Shown one piece after another: positions 23,987 through 33,073 of a stretch of 64,000 nt of DNA. The translations under genes and the position numbers were made by a program. The DNA is taken from assembly GCA_046295215.1 (NCBI GenBank), contig JBKBNP010000009.1, positions 1 to 64,000 on the forward strand, written 5' to 3'. Positions within the stretch are counted from its first letter, which is position 1; each line of letters starts with the position of its first letter. The notes below the pieces were generated by a model. That model saw only the letters and a list, made by a program, of their open reading frames with translations. It ran no database searches and was not told where the DNA came from. The stretch comes from Szabonella sp046295215. GTDB lineage: Bacteria; Pseudomonadota; Alphaproteobacteria; Rhodobacterales; Rhodobacteraceae.

Positions 23987-25417
23987 TCAGTCCAGCCCAT
24001 GCCGCACGGGATGGGGGGCCATGGCGGGGCTTTTGTCCATCGCCACGCGGCGGCCGGACCCGGGACGGGCCAGCACGCGGCCCGCCTGCACCACCACCTC
24101 GCCGCGCCGCAGCACGGTCTCGGGCCAGCCTGTCACCCGCCGCCCCGCCCAGGGATTGTATCCGGTGCCGTCGAGCGTGTCGCCCAGCACGACCTCGCGC
24201 CCGGGGTTCCAGATCGCGATATCGGCCTCCATCCCCGCTGCGATGCGGCCCTTGCCCGTCAGCCCGAAAGTCCGCGCAGGCATGGTCGCGGTCAGGTCGA
24301 CGAAGCGCTCGGGGCCGAGTCTGCCGCCCGCACCCGCACCGCCCGAAACCATCGCGTCGAACATCAGCGGCAGGCGCATCTGCAACCCCGGCAGGCCATT
24401 TGCGATGCGGGAAAAGGGGGCTTCCGCCCCATGGGCGAACTTGCCGCTGGCATCCAGCCGGTAGGGCGCGTGATCGGAGGTGACGGCGGCCAGATCCCCC
24501 GTCGCAAGCCCGGACCAGAGGGCGGCCTGATCCTCCGCGTCACGCTGGGGCGGGCTGCACAGGTATCCGGCGGCATCGGCCATGGGCGCTTCCAGCACAT
24601 CGACGGTCTGAAAGAGGTAATGCGGGCAGGTTTCCCCCATCACCGGCGCCCCCCGCGCCCGGGCCGCGCGCAGCACCGCCAGCACCTCGGCGCAGGAAAT
24701 GTGGAAGAGCATGACCGGTTGGCCTGTGAACTCGGCAAACAGGCAGATCCGGCTGACCGCCTCCACCTCGGCAAGCTTCGGGTGCGCGATGGCATGGTGG
24801 CGCGGCGCGGTGCGGCCTGCGGCCAGCAGGCGCGCGGTCATCCAGCGGATCATCCCGTCATTTTCGGCATGGACGCAGACAAGGCCGCCCTGCCCCCGCA
24901 CGGTCTGGAGGATGTCGAGGATCGCCACATCCTCCACCCGCACCTTGTCATAGACGGTGAAGATCTTGACCGACCGGTGGCCGCGATCCATCAGCGCGGG
25001 CAGGTCATGGCTCAGCGTGGTGCCGCCCGTATCCGACAGGATCATGTGGAAGGCATAGTCCCCCATCGCGCCCGCCGCCGCCCGCGCCTCATATTCCGCC
25101 ACCACCTGCGCAAGGTTCATCCCCGGATGCTGCGCCGCGAAAGAGACGGTCGTGGTGGTGCCCCCGGCAAGCGCGGAGCGTGTGGCCGTCTCGAACGTGT
25201 CGGCATTCATCAGACCCGCGCCCGAAAGCTGTTCGATATGGCAGTGGCTGTCCACGCCGCCGGGCATCACGAGCTGGCCCGCCGCGTCGATCCTGCGGCC
25301 CGGAAGCCCCGTCGCATCCCCGACCGAGATCACCCTGTCGCCCCGGATCACCACATCCGCAGCACCCCGCCCGTCCGGCCCGACCACGATGCCGCCCGCG
25401 ATGATGAGATCGTCCAT
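23987..25417 (-). CDS. Dihydropyrimidinase/hydantoinase-family amidohydrolase
   Basis: A 476-residue cyclic amidohydrolase. The metal-binding HxH is His58/His60 in GGVDSHCHIEQ, the carboxylated bridging lysine is Lys151 (SVKIFTVYD), and the C-terminal Asp ligand is in TSDHAPY. The family opens hydantoin, dihydropyrimidine or related cyclic amide rings. The ATG at 25417 begins at the canonical beta-strand (DDLIIAGGIVV); a longer in-frame start adds only Pro/Ala-rich sequence. The gene is divergent from a VOC protein and hydantoin-racemase-type gene, a pairing that supports hydantoin-like chemistry. Confidence 0.88.
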   Translation of the reverse strand: MDDLIIAGGIVVGPDGRGAADVVIRGDRVISVGDATGLPGRRIDAAGQLVMPGGVDSHCHIEQLSGAGLMNADTFETATRSALAGGTTTTVSFAAQHPGMNLAQVVAEYEARAAAGAMGDYAFHMILSDTGGTTLSHDLPALMDRGHRSVKIFTVYDKVRVEDVAILDILQTVRGQGGLVCVHAENDGMIRWMTARLLAAGRTAPRHHAIAHPKLAEVEAVSRICLFAEFTGQPVMLFHISCAEVLAVLRAARARGAPVMGETCPHYLFQTVDVLEAPMADAAGYLCSPPQRDAEDQAALWSGLATGDLAAVTSDHAPYRLDASGKFAHGAEAPFSRIANGLPGLQMRLPLMFDAMVSGGAGAGGRLGPERFVDLTATMPARTFGLTGKGRIAAGMEADIAIWNPGREVVLGDTLDGTGYNPWAGRRVTGWPETVLRRGEVVVQAGRVLARPGSGRRVAMDKSPAMAPHPVRHGLD

Positions 25418-25554
25418 TGCCTGCCCCGCTGCGCCTGTCGGGGGCGAGCCTAGCGCGGTGGGGCGGGGCTTGGCCATTGGTCATTGACGCCACGGCCCGC
25501 CGGGGTAGCCTGCGCCCATCGGTCCGGCAGGATCATACGGGCGGGAGGCGTGGC

Positions 25555-25962
25555 ATGGACAGGGGCGGGACAGCGGCACCGGGCGGAGTGGATCTCGCGA
25601 TCACCTTCCTTTATTTCCGCGACCTGCCGCGCGCCTGTGCCTTCTATGAAACGGTGCTGGGTCTGAACCTCGCCATCGATCAGGGCTGGTCGAGGATCTA
25701 CCGCATCGCGGGGGCGGCCCATGTCGGACTGGTGGACGAGACACGCGGCATGCACCGCGCCGCTGACCCCAAGCCCGTGCAGATCTGCCTGCGGGTGGCG
25801 GAACTGGACCGCTGGCACGCATGGGCCGCCACTCAGGGCGTGGCGGGTCTGACCGCGCCGCGCGACAATCCCGCCCTCGGCATCCGGGCCTTTGTGTTCA
25901 ACGATCCCGAAGGCTATCAGATCGAGGTGCAAAGCGTTCTGCGGACCGGGGGCGGCGCATGA
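25555..25962 (+). CDS. VOC family (glyoxalase/dioxygenase fold) protein
   Basis: A 135-residue single-module VOC protein (TFLYFRDLPRACAFYETVLG at the N-terminus, FNDPEGYQIEVQ near the end with the Glu metal-ligand position). GGGAGG lies six bases before the ATG, deciding the start. VOC members range from glyoxalases to extradiol dioxygenases and ligand-binding proteins; no specific activity can be assigned. Its stop overlaps the racemase start as ATGA. Confidence 0.85.
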   Translation: MDRGGTAAPGGVDLAITFLYFRDLPRACAFYETVLGLNLAIDQGWSRIYRIAGAAHVGLVDETRGMHRAADPKPVQICLRVAELDRWHAWAATQGVAGLTAPRDNPALGIRAFVFNDPEGYQIEVQSVLRTGGGA

Positions 25963-26618
25963 CCATCCATATCCTGAACCCCAATTCCAGCGCGGTGGTG
26001 ACGGCGGGCATCGACCGCGCGGTGGAGGCGATGCGGGCGGCAAGCCCGGTGCCGATCCTGTGCCACAGCCTGCCCGACGGCCCGCCCGGGATCGAGACGC
26101 AGGCCCATGTGGACGGGGTGGTGATGCCCTTGCTCGCACAAGCGAGGGGGCTGGAGGCAGGGGCCTCGGCCTTTGTCATCGCCTGCTATTCCGATCCCGG
26201 CCTTGCCGCGCTGCGCGAGGCCAGCGCGCGGCCCGTCCTCGGCATAGCCGAGGCGGCGGTGCTGACGGCGATGACCATGGGGCAGCGGTTCGGGGTGGTG
26301 TCGATCCTCGCCCGGTCCGTGCCGCGCCATATGCGGCAGCTTGCCATGATGGGGCTCACGGACCGGCTGGCCGCCGATCTGCCGCTGGATCTGGGCGTGG
26401 CGGATCTGGCCGACCGGGAGCGGACATGGGGGCGACTGGTGGAGGTCGGCGAGGTGCTGGCGGGAAGGGGGGCGGAGGTGGTGATCCTTGGCTGTGCCGG
26501 GATGGCGGGCTATCGCGCGGAGTTGTCGGCGCATCTGGGCCTGCCGGTGATCGACCCGGTGCAGGCGGGCTGTGCCATGGCCATCGGGCGCGTAGCGCTG
26601 GCGCAGGCGGCGGGGTAG
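25959..26618 (+). CDS. Asp/Glu/hydantoin racemase family protein
   Basis: A 219-residue member of the Asp_Glu_race family, closest in pattern to hydantoin racemases. It begins IHILNPNSS, and the two active-site cysteines are Cys76 (IACYSDPG) and Cys179 (ILGCAGMAGY). Such enzymes interconvert D- and L-5-substituted hydantoins so that a stereospecific hydantoinase can use both. A hydantoinase-family gene is divergently encoded 0.5 kb away. Some relatives are allantoin racemases, an alternative given the purine-like setting. Confidence 0.85.
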   Translation: MTIHILNPNSSAVVTAGIDRAVEAMRAASPVPILCHSLPDGPPGIETQAHVDGVVMPLLAQARGLEAGASAFVIACYSDPGLAALREASARPVLGIAEAAVLTAMTMGQRFGVVSILARSVPRHMRQLAMMGLTDRLAADLPLDLGVADLADRERTWGRLVEVGEVLAGRGAEVVILGCAGMAGYRAELSAHLGLPVIDPVQAGCAMAIGRVALAQAAG

Positions 26619-26621
26619 CGG

Positions 26622-27659
26622 ATGGGGCTGGCGGGGCGGATCGGGGCGGGGCTGGCGCGGCGGGCAGGGGACTGGCGCGACCGGTTTGCGCTCTGGCACG
26701 AAAGCCGGGTGATCCACGGGCCGGGGCGGGTGACGCTGGGGCCGACCGGTTGCGCGGTGGTCACGCTGATGAAGGATGCCGAATGGTTCATCGGCCCGTT
26801 CATCGCCCATCATCAGGCGCGCGGTGCCGCGCATGTCGTGGTGATCGACAACGGCTCCAGCGACCGGACGGTGGAGATTGCCGCAGGCTTTGCCGATGTG
26901 ACGGTGGTGCGCAACCGGATGGCGGTGAAGCAGCATGAGAGCCTGATGCGCGCGGGCATCTCCCGCAAGGTGCTGAAGGGCGGCTGGGTGCTGTTCGCCG
27001 ATGCGGACGAGATGTTCGAGGCCCCTTTGCTGGACGGGCGGGCGGATGCCCTGCCACGCCTTGCGGCCTATCTGGAGCGGCACGGCTATACCGCGATGCT
27101 GGCGCAGATGCTGGATATGCTGACGGTGCAACCCTATGGCACCACGAAAGGGCTGGATTACCCGGCCTCGATTGCCGCCTTCGACCGCTGGGCGGCGGGG
27201 GATCTGACCGCCCTGCCCTATCACGCGCCCGAGAACCGGCTGGCCTGGTTCCTGCGCGACAATATCTGCGAGGATCCTGATACCAAGCTGCTGATCGGAG
27301 GCGCGCGGAGGGCACTGTTCGGGGAGGAATGTTACCTTTTCAAACATTCCATGGTGCGCAACCGGGCGGGGGTGGACCTGATGCGCCATCCGCATTGCGC
27401 GGGGGGCGTCCGGGTGGCGGATGCGACGGGCCTCCTGCGGCACTACAAGCTGGCGGGGGACTGGATGGCGCGCGACCGGGCAACGGTGCTGGCAGGCACA
27501 TGGGACCATGCCGAGGATGCACGACGGCTGGCGGCGGTGACGGCGGGCGACAGGTTCGTGCCGGAGGTGGCCGGGGCGCAGGCCTATGGCGGAACGGCGG
27601 GGCTGATCGGGGCGGGGTTTCTCCATGCCTCGGCGCGCTATCGGGCGGAGATGGGGTGA
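26622..27659 (+). CDS. Glycosyltransferase family 2-like protein
   Basis: A 345-residue GT-A-fold protein of the Glyco_tranf_2_4 type, which lacks membrane segments. NGSSDRT marks the nucleotide-binding loop and FADADEMF supplies the DxD-like metal site. Donor and acceptor sugars are unknown. It starts three bases after the racemase stop, so it is probably cotranscribed, although no functional link to hydantoin metabolism is evident. Confidence 0.8.
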   Translation: MGLAGRIGAGLARRAGDWRDRFALWHESRVIHGPGRVTLGPTGCAVVTLMKDAEWFIGPFIAHHQARGAAHVVVIDNGSSDRTVEIAAGFADVTVVRNRMAVKQHESLMRAGISRKVLKGGWVLFADADEMFEAPLLDGRADALPRLAAYLERHGYTAMLAQMLDMLTVQPYGTTKGLDYPASIAAFDRWAAGDLTALPYHAPENRLAWFLRDNICEDPDTKLLIGGARRALFGEECYLFKHSMVRNRAGVDLMRHPHCAGGVRVADATGLLRHYKLAGDWMARDRATVLAGTWDHAEDARRLAAVTAGDRFVPEVAGAQAYGGTAGLIGAGFLHASARYRAEMG

Positions 27660-27714
27660 GGCGGCGGACGGGCGCCGGTTCTGGCAACGCCCGCGCCGTT
27701 ATCCGTTGTGGAAC

Positions 27715-27760
27715 GGGGGCCAGCCCCCGCACCCCCGAGGTATTTCGGCCAGGATGAAAG
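27715..27760. repeat. Dispersed 3'-end element, copy of the GAGGTATTT type
   Basis: A short G5/C5 hairpin (GGGGGCCAGCCCCC) is followed by CCCCCGAGGTATTTCGGCCA and GGATGAAAG. It lies between the convergent glycosyltransferase and epimerase genes. Confidence 0.75.
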
Positions 27761-27798
27761 GGAAAGAACAGCCGTTGCACTGGTGGGCGGGAGGCGGG

Positions 27799-28641
27799 TC
27801 ATTCGCCTTGTTGCAGGAGGGCGGCGAGGCCGCTGCGATAGTCGGGATATAGGAGTTGCACGCCGAGGTCGCGCTTGATGCGGTCGTTGCGCACCCGCTT
27901 GCTTTCGGCATAGAAGCTGCGCGCCATCGGGGACATTTCTGCGGTTTCCCAATCCTCTGCCGGGGGAAGGGGAAGGCCCAGAAGATGGGCCGCGTGGCCG
28001 ATCACATCCTCGGGCGGGGCGGGGTCGTCGTCGCAGAGATTGTAGACCGCGCCGGGGGCAGGGGCGGCGATGGAGGCGGCCAGCACCTGTGCGATATCCT
28101 CGACATGGATGCGGGAAAACACCTGTCCGGGCTTGACGATGCGCCGGGCAGTGCCGTCGCGAACCTTGGCGAAGGGGCCGCGCCCGGGGCCGTAGATGCC
28201 CGCAAGCCGGAAGATGTGGAGAGGCAGGCCGAGGGATTGCCAGCCGGCCTCTGCCGCGATGCGCCACTGGCCGCGACGGGTGGAGGCGGCGAGCGGTGTG
28301 GTTTCGTCCACCCAGCCGCCCTGATGGTCGCCGTAAACCCCGGTGGTGGAGAGATAGCCCGCCCAGCGCGGCCGTGCCGCCGCGAGTTCCGCGCCATGGG
28401 CGGCCAGCAGCGGATCCCCCGCCGCATCGGGGCCGATGGAGGACAACAGATGCGTGGCCTGCGCAAGTGCGGGGCCGATCGGGTTGCCCGGCCAGACCAG
28501 CGGTTCCACCCCGGTCGCGGCGAGCCGTGCGGCCCCTTCGGCGCTGCGGGTGGTGCCGATGATCCGCCAGCCCTGCGGCAGCAGCCGTCGCGCCAGCGCC
28601 TGCGCCGAATAGCCGTGACCGAAGGAAAGAAGCACCTGCAT
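27799..28641 (-). CDS. NAD(P)-binding epimerase/reductase-like protein (YeeZ-like)
   Basis: A 280-residue Rossmann protein of the extended SDR type. The N-terminal nucleotide loop is FGHGYSAQAL instead of the canonical GxxGxxG. STTGVYGDHQGG and the downstream FRLAGIYGPGRGP are the typical epimerase segments, while the usual YxxxK is not evident at the expected place. Similar proteins (YeeZ family) are common in alphaproteobacteria and have no defined substrate. Convergent with the glycosyltransferase gene. Confidence 0.75.
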   Translation of the reverse strand: MQVLLSFGHGYSAQALARRLLPQGWRIIGTTRSAEGAARLAATGVEPLVWPGNPIGPALAQATHLLSSIGPDAAGDPLLAAHGAELAAARPRWAGYLSTTGVYGDHQGGWVDETTPLAASTRRGQWRIAAEAGWQSLGLPLHIFRLAGIYGPGRGPFAKVRDGTARRIVKPGQVFSRIHVEDIAQVLAASIAAPAPGAVYNLCDDDPAPPEDVIGHAAHLLGLPLPPAEDWETAEMSPMARSFYAESKRVRNDRIKRDLGVQLLYPDYRSGLAALLQQGE

Positions 28642-28871
28642 GGCCGCACTATTCCCGCGCCCCGCTGCGGGCGCAAGGGGCGGCGGGCGGGGCGGGTGTC
28701 ATTGCCGCGTCATGCCGCCGGGTGATAGGTCGGGCGATAGGAGGCGGCGCCCGGCCCCCCGAAAGCGCGGGCGAGGGTCGCCCATCCAACGAAGGATTGC
28801 CGCCGGGGGGGCTTGCCCCCTCCCCCCGGTTTCGGGTTAGATGCCGGATCATCTGAAAGAAGCATGCCGTG

Positions 28872-30353
28872 ATGAATGACGACCAGACCCAGCCGATCCT
28901 GACCCCGGACGCCCCCCCGCCGCAGATCTTCACCGACGCAGGCGCGGCTGTCGCCCGGCTGGAAGAGCTTTACACCGGGGCCACGGCCTTTCTGGCCCGG
29001 CATTTCAGTGAGGCTGTGACGGGCGCGCGCCCGGCTGCCCGCATCCGCGCCTTCTATCCGGAGATTCGGCTGGTCACGACCTCGCACAGCAAGACCGACA
29101 GCCGGTTGAGCTTTGGCCATGTCGCGCGGCCGGGACTCTATTCCACCACTGTCACGCGGCCGGACCTGTTCCGGCACTATCTGATCCAGCAGATCGCGCT
29201 GTTGATGCAGAACCACGCGATTTCGGTGCAGATCGGCCTGTCGGACACACCGATTCCGGTGCATTTCGCGCTGACGGGCAGCCCCGGCGTCGCGGTGCCG
29301 CAGGAGGGGGTGCTGGAGTTTTCCCTGCGCGATGTCTTTGACGTGCCGGACCTCGCCACGACGAACGATGACATCGTGAACGGCACGCGGACAGTGTTCG
29401 ATGACGGCTCCTTTCCACTGGCCGCCTTCACGGCACAGCGGGTGGATTATTCGCTCGCGCGGCTGGCGCATTACACCGCGACCGATGCCGACCATTTCCA
29501 GAACCATGTGCTGTTCACCAACTACCAGTTCTATGTGGACGAGTTCGAGGCCTATGCCCGCGCGGCCCTTGCCGACCCGAAAAGCGGCTACACCGCCTTT
29601 GTCGCACCCGGAAACCAGATCATCACCGCCGCCGATGCGCCCGCCTTCGGGCCGATGAAGATGCCGCAGATGCCGGCCTATCACCTCAAGCGCGCCGACA
29701 GTCAGGGCATCACGCTGGTCAATATCGGGGTGGGGCCCTCGAACGCCAAGACCGCGACCGACCATATCGCCGTGCTGCGCCCGCATGCCTGGCTGATGGT
29801 GGGCCATTGCGCGGGGCTGCGCAACAGCCAGAGCCTTGGCGATTTCGTGCTGGCCCATGCCTATCTGCGCGAGGATCACGTTCTGGACGACGACCTGCCG
29901 GTCTGGGTGCCGATCCCGGCGCTGGCGGAAATCCAGATCGCCTTGCAGGAGGCGGTGGCCGATGTCACCCAGTTGCAGGGCTATGAGCTGAAGCGCATCA
30001 TGCGCACCGGCACCGTCGCCACCATCGACAACCGCAACTGGGAGCTGCGCGACCAGTCCGGCCCGGTGAAACGTCTGAGTCAGAGCCGCGCCATCGCACT
30101 CGACATGGAAAGCGCCACCATCGCCGCCAACGGGTTCCGTTTCCGGGTGCCCTACGGCACGCTTCTGTGCGTGTCGGACAAGCCGCTGCATGGCGAATTG
30201 AAGCTGCCGGGCATGGCCTCGGACTTCTACCGCACGCAGGTCGCCCGCCATCTGCAAATCGGCATCCGCGCGATGGAACGGCTGCGCGACATGCCGCTGG
30301 AACGCATCCACAGCCGCAAGTTGCGCAGCTTCGAAGAGACGGCCTTTCTCTGA
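28872..30353 (+). CDS. amn: AMP nucleosidase
   Basis: A 493-residue AMP nucleosidase, which hydrolyses AMP to adenine and ribose 5-phosphate in purine salvage. The N-terminal AMP nucleosidase domain and the C-terminal phosphorylase-like (PNP_UDP) domain are both present: VNIGVGPSNAKTATDHIAVL and MVGHCAGLR resemble the phosphate/ribose loops, and DMESATIAANGFR is the purine-site motif. GTG at 28869 is directly in front of the ATG and could also be used; both lie 6-9 bases after a weak GAAAGAAG site. Confidence 0.93.
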   Translation: MNDDQTQPILTPDAPPPQIFTDAGAAVARLEELYTGATAFLARHFSEAVTGARPAARIRAFYPEIRLVTTSHSKTDSRLSFGHVARPGLYSTTVTRPDLFRHYLIQQIALLMQNHAISVQIGLSDTPIPVHFALTGSPGVAVPQEGVLEFSLRDVFDVPDLATTNDDIVNGTRTVFDDGSFPLAAFTAQRVDYSLARLAHYTATDADHFQNHVLFTNYQFYVDEFEAYARAALADPKSGYTAFVAPGNQIITAADAPAFGPMKMPQMPAYHLKRADSQGITLVNIGVGPSNAKTATDHIAVLRPHAWLMVGHCAGLRNSQSLGDFVLAHAYLREDHVLDDDLPVWVPIPALAEIQIALQEAVADVTQLQGYELKRIMRTGTVATIDNRNWELRDQSGPVKRLSQSRAIALDMESATIAANGFRFRVPYGTLLCVSDKPLHGELKLPGMASDFYRTQVARHLQIGIRAMERLRDMPLERIHSRKLRSFEETAFL

Positions 30354-30564
30354 CAGGGCGGGGCGCCGCCGCGCGGCCCCCGGGCGTTCCCACGGCGTTC
30401 CTGCCCTCAATTCCGCCACCCGCCCCGGCAAACATGGCGGAATTTCGCGTCAATGCCGGAAATTCCGCTTGATCTGGACCGCAAAAACCTGTGTAGCGGC
30501 TGGGTCGCCATTTGGCAGCAAGACATCGCCCCGGTTGCAATGGGGCCGGAACAGGAGACAGGAC

Positions 30565-30855
30565 ATGACCGTGAAGCCGATGACCAAGACCCAGTTGATC
30601 GCCGCCGTGGCCGAGGAAATGGGCGGGGACAAAAAGACCGCCGGTGCCGCGATGGACGCCATTGCCGCCGTGGTCGCGCGCGAAGTCGCAGGCGGCGGTG
30701 CCGTCACCCTGCCGGGTCTGGGCAAGGTTGCCTGCCGCGCGCGCCCCGAGCGTCAGGTCCGCAACCCGGCCACCGGCGAGACGATGACCAAGGCCGCCGA
30801 CAAGCAGGTGAAGTTCACCATCGCCAAGGTGCTGAAGGACAGCGTCAACGGCTGA
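30565..30855 (+). CDS. HU family DNA-binding protein
   Basis: A 96-residue histone-like protein. The N-terminal helical dimerisation half (MTKTQLIAAVAEEMGGDKKTAGAAMDAI) and the beta-arm with PATGETMTKAADKQVKF are visible, although the arm motif departs from the usual RNPRTG (here RNPATG). Alphaproteobacteria often carry such a divergent HU. GGAGACAGGAC precedes the ATG. A rho-independent terminator follows 29 bases after the stop, so it is monocistronic. Confidence 0.9.
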   Translation: MTVKPMTKTQLIAAVAEEMGGDKKTAGAAMDAIAAVVAREVAGGGAVTLPGLGKVACRARPERQVRNPATGETMTKAADKQVKFTIAKVLKDSVNG

Positions 30856-30884
30856 ACGGCCGCGACGCTGCCTGACAGGACAAG

Positions 30885-30910
30885 GGCCGCCCCGACCGGG
30901 CGGCCTTTTT
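30885..30910 (+). terminator. Rho-independent terminator of the HU gene
   Basis: GGCCGCCC (30885-30892) pairs with GGGCGGCC (30898-30905) around a 5-base loop and is followed directly by TTTTT. It also shows that the EamA gene downstream must start after this point. Confidence 0.9.
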
Positions 30911-30944
30911 GATGGACCGGACCGAACCGGACGGGGAGCTTGCC

Positions 30945-31829
30945 ATGGACCTGCGCGCCATCCTGATGGGCCTCGGCTTCGTGCTGATGTGGTCCTCGGC
31001 CTTTGCCACCGCCAAGATCATCGTGGCCGACGCGCCGCCCCTGATGTCGCTGGCCGCGCGCTTTCTGATCACCGGGCTGATTGCCGTGGCGCTGGCGCGG
31101 GCGATGGGGCAGGACTGGCGGCTGCCGGGCGGTCTGCGCGGGCCGCAGGCGCGCGCGGTGCTGATCTTCGGGCTGTGCCAGAACGCGCTTTACCTCGGGC
31201 TGAACTTCGTCGCGATGCAGTGGATCGACGGCTCGCTCGCCGCGATCATCGCCTCGGCCATGCCGCTGATCGTCGCGGCGCTGGGCTGGGCCTTCCTTGG
31301 CGAACGCACCTCTGCGCTCGGGATCCTCGGGCTGGTGACGGGCATGGGCGGGGTGCTGCTCATCATGGGCACGCGGCTCTCGGGCGGGGCCGATCCGCTG
31401 GGCGTGGCGCTCTGCATTGCAGGCGCGCTGGCGCTGGCGGTGGCAACTCTCAGCGTGCGGGGCGCCTCGGGCGGCGGCAACCTGCTGATGATCGTGGGCT
31501 TGCAGATGCTGGTGGGGGCAGGCGCGCTGGGGGCCGTCTCGGCCCTGATCGAGACGCCCGAGATGGTGGTTTCGACCCGCTGGATCCTGGCCTTCGTCTA
31601 TCAATGCCTCGTGCCGGGTCTGGCCGCCACGCTGGTCTGGTTCGCGCTGGTGGGGCGGATCGGGGCGGTGCGGGCGGCAACCTTCCATTTCCTCAACCCC
31701 GCCTTCGGGGTGGCAATCGCGGCGCTGCTCCTGGGCGAAAGGCTCAGCCTCTGGGACGGGATCGGGGTGGCGGTGGCTGCCCTCGGCATCCTCGCGGTGC
31801 AGTTGAGCCGAACCCTGCCCCGCGCCTGA
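30945..31829 (+). CDS. EamA/DMT-superfamily transporter
   Basis: A 294-residue drug/metabolite transporter with ten predicted membrane helices in two EamA repeats, beginning LMWSSAFATAKIIVADAPP and closing with FLNPAFGVAIAALLLGE. The start at 30945 is used because GGGGAG lies seven bases upstream; earlier in-frame starts lie on the T-run of the HU terminator. Substrate unknown (amino acids or metabolites are usual for the family). Confidence 0.88.
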   Translation: MDLRAILMGLGFVLMWSSAFATAKIIVADAPPLMSLAARFLITGLIAVALARAMGQDWRLPGGLRGPQARAVLIFGLCQNALYLGLNFVAMQWIDGSLAAIIASAMPLIVAALGWAFLGERTSALGILGLVTGMGGVLLIMGTRLSGGADPLGVALCIAGALALAVATLSVRGASGGGNLLMIVGLQMLVGAGALGAVSALIETPEMVVSTRWILAFVYQCLVPGLAATLVWFALVGRIGAVRAATFHFLNPAFGVAIAALLLGERLSLWDGIGVAVAALGILAVQLSRTLPRA

Positions 31830-32149
31830 CCTGGCCCCTGTCGCACGCCTCCCCTCACCACCTGTCTTTTGCCGCTTGTCACTGGTCCCGCGCCGTCGCC
31901 ACCCCCATCGTCTTGAGGGCGCCGGTGCCCCCGCGTCGCCTGGCGCCCGAGCGTCCAAACTCCGTCGCGCTGCTTTCGTCCTCTGCCAGCCCTTCGCCGT
32001 CCTCGTGCCACTTGCCGCGCGCCCGCTCGCCGGTTCTTACCGCCCCACAGGCCCCTGCCTGTACCCGCCGCCTTTCCCGCAACCGCCTTGCCCTCCCCGA
32101 GGAGCGCCCTATCCTCCCCCTTGCCGCAACGCAGCGAAAAGGACGCCCG
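31830..32149. other. 320-bp pyrimidine-rich intergenic stretch
   Basis: Between the EamA and FMN-reductase genes. The plus strand is strikingly C/T-rich and G-poor compared with coding DNA nearby. No recognisable gene, RNA or repeat was seen; open frames on both strands give Arg/Pro-rich translations only. It probably holds the promoter of the downstream gene. Confidence 0.5.
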
Positions 32150-32698
32150 ATGACCGACCACCATCTTCTGTGCCTCTGCGGTGCGCTCCGGGCCGGGTCG
32201 ACCAACCGCAAGCTGCTGGCCGAGGCGATGCGGCTCTACGCCCCCGCCCGCTGGTCCGAGGGCGACCTGCGCCTGCCGCTCTATGACGGTGATCTGGAAG
32301 CGGCAGAGGGCATCCCCCCCGGGGTGCAGGCGCTGGCCGATGCCATTGCCGCCGCCGATGCGGTGGTGATCTCCACCCCCGAATACAACAAGAACCTCTC
32401 GGGCGTGCTGAAGAACGCGCTGGACTGGGTCAGCCGCACCAGGGGCAGCCCCTGGGCGGGCAAGCCGGTCGCGATCCTTTCCGCCGCCGCGGGCCGGGCC
32501 GGTGGCGAGCGGGCGCAATATTCGCTGCGCCACTGCCTGACGCCCTTCCGCCCACGCATCCTGCAAGGCCCCGAGGTGATGGTCGCCGCTTCCGGCACCG
32601 CCTTCGACGCGGCCGGGCACCTCACCGATGCGCGCAGCCTCGCCACGCTCGCTGACCTGATGGCAGCCCTGAAGGCCGAGGTTGCCCGCGCAGCCTGA
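32150..32698 (+). CDS. NAD(P)H-dependent FMN reductase family protein
   Basis: A 182-residue flavodoxin-fold protein. The N-terminal phosphate loop is CGALRAGSTNRKL and the characteristic STPEYNKNLSGVLKNALDW segment of the FMN_red/ArsH/ChrR group follows, giving an obligate or probable quinone/azo/chromate-type reductase with bound FMN. The ATG follows AAAAGGA by seven bases. Similar proteins in other bacteria defend against quinones; no local gene clarifies its role. Confidence 0.88.
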   Translation: MTDHHLLCLCGALRAGSTNRKLLAEAMRLYAPARWSEGDLRLPLYDGDLEAAEGIPPGVQALADAIAAADAVVISTPEYNKNLSGVLKNALDWVSRTRGSPWAGKPVAILSAAAGRAGGERAQYSLRHCLTPFRPRILQGPEVMVAASGTAFDAAGHLTDARSLATLADLMAALKAEVARAA

Positions 32699-32771
32699 CT
32701 GTCCCTTCCACTTGACCGCCCCTCCCGTCTGACTGCCCGTTCCGCCCCCCGATCCCCCAATCATCCCCCCC

Positions 32772-32850
32772 CTTTTTCTGTCCAAAAATATCCCCGGAGG
32801 GGGGAAGGCCCGGAACGGGCCGGGGGGCGGCAGGCGGCCGCCCCCCTTTG
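32772..32850. repeat. Dispersed 3'-end element, copy 3
   Basis: The box CTTTTTCTGTCCAAAAATAT followed by CCCCGGAGGGGGG is followed by a G/C-rich palindrome (GGGGGGCGGCAGGCGGCCGCCCCCC). The AGACA loop of other copies is not kept. Confidence 0.65.
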
Positions 32851-32915
32851 ACCTGGGGGGGGTTGGGAAAACCCGCGGGTACCAGCCCCCCCCACGGCGC
32901 CCGACCCGCGCCCCC

Positions 32916-32925
32916 NNNNNNNNNN
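32916..32925. other. Scaffold gap (10 N)
   Basis: Ten undetermined bases joining contigs. Both sides are long C and G tracts, so the true length and sequence are unknown. Confidence 0.98.
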
Positions 32926-33073
32926 AACCCCCGGCGGGGGCCCCCCCCCCCCCGGGGGGGGGGGCCGCCCCGCCCCCCCCCCCCTTTCCCGTGCGGGGCT
33001 TTCGCAAACCGCGCTTGACCTTGCCACCCCTTCGGCGCAGGACAGGCGCCGCGCAGGATCGAAAGGCGGCAGG

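Larger units (their letters stand above)
32699..33073. other. 375-bp intergenic region with repeat element and scaffold gap
   Basis: Contains dispersed element copy 3, a run of ten N, and flanking homopolymer-like G and C tracts that are probably low-quality sequence. No gene is visible. The promoter and ribosome site of the downstream EamA gene must lie in the last ~60 bases. Confidence 0.7.

Noticed and set aside
1191..26618. Horizontal-transfer island bounded by a tRNA or integrase
   Set aside because: No tRNA, integrase, transposase or direct-repeat ends were seen, and base composition matches the flanks.
31879..32211. A 110-codon minus-strand open frame in the C-rich gap before the FMN reductase
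   Set aside because: Arg/Gly-rich low-complexity translation, overlaps the start of a real gene, and no signals support it.
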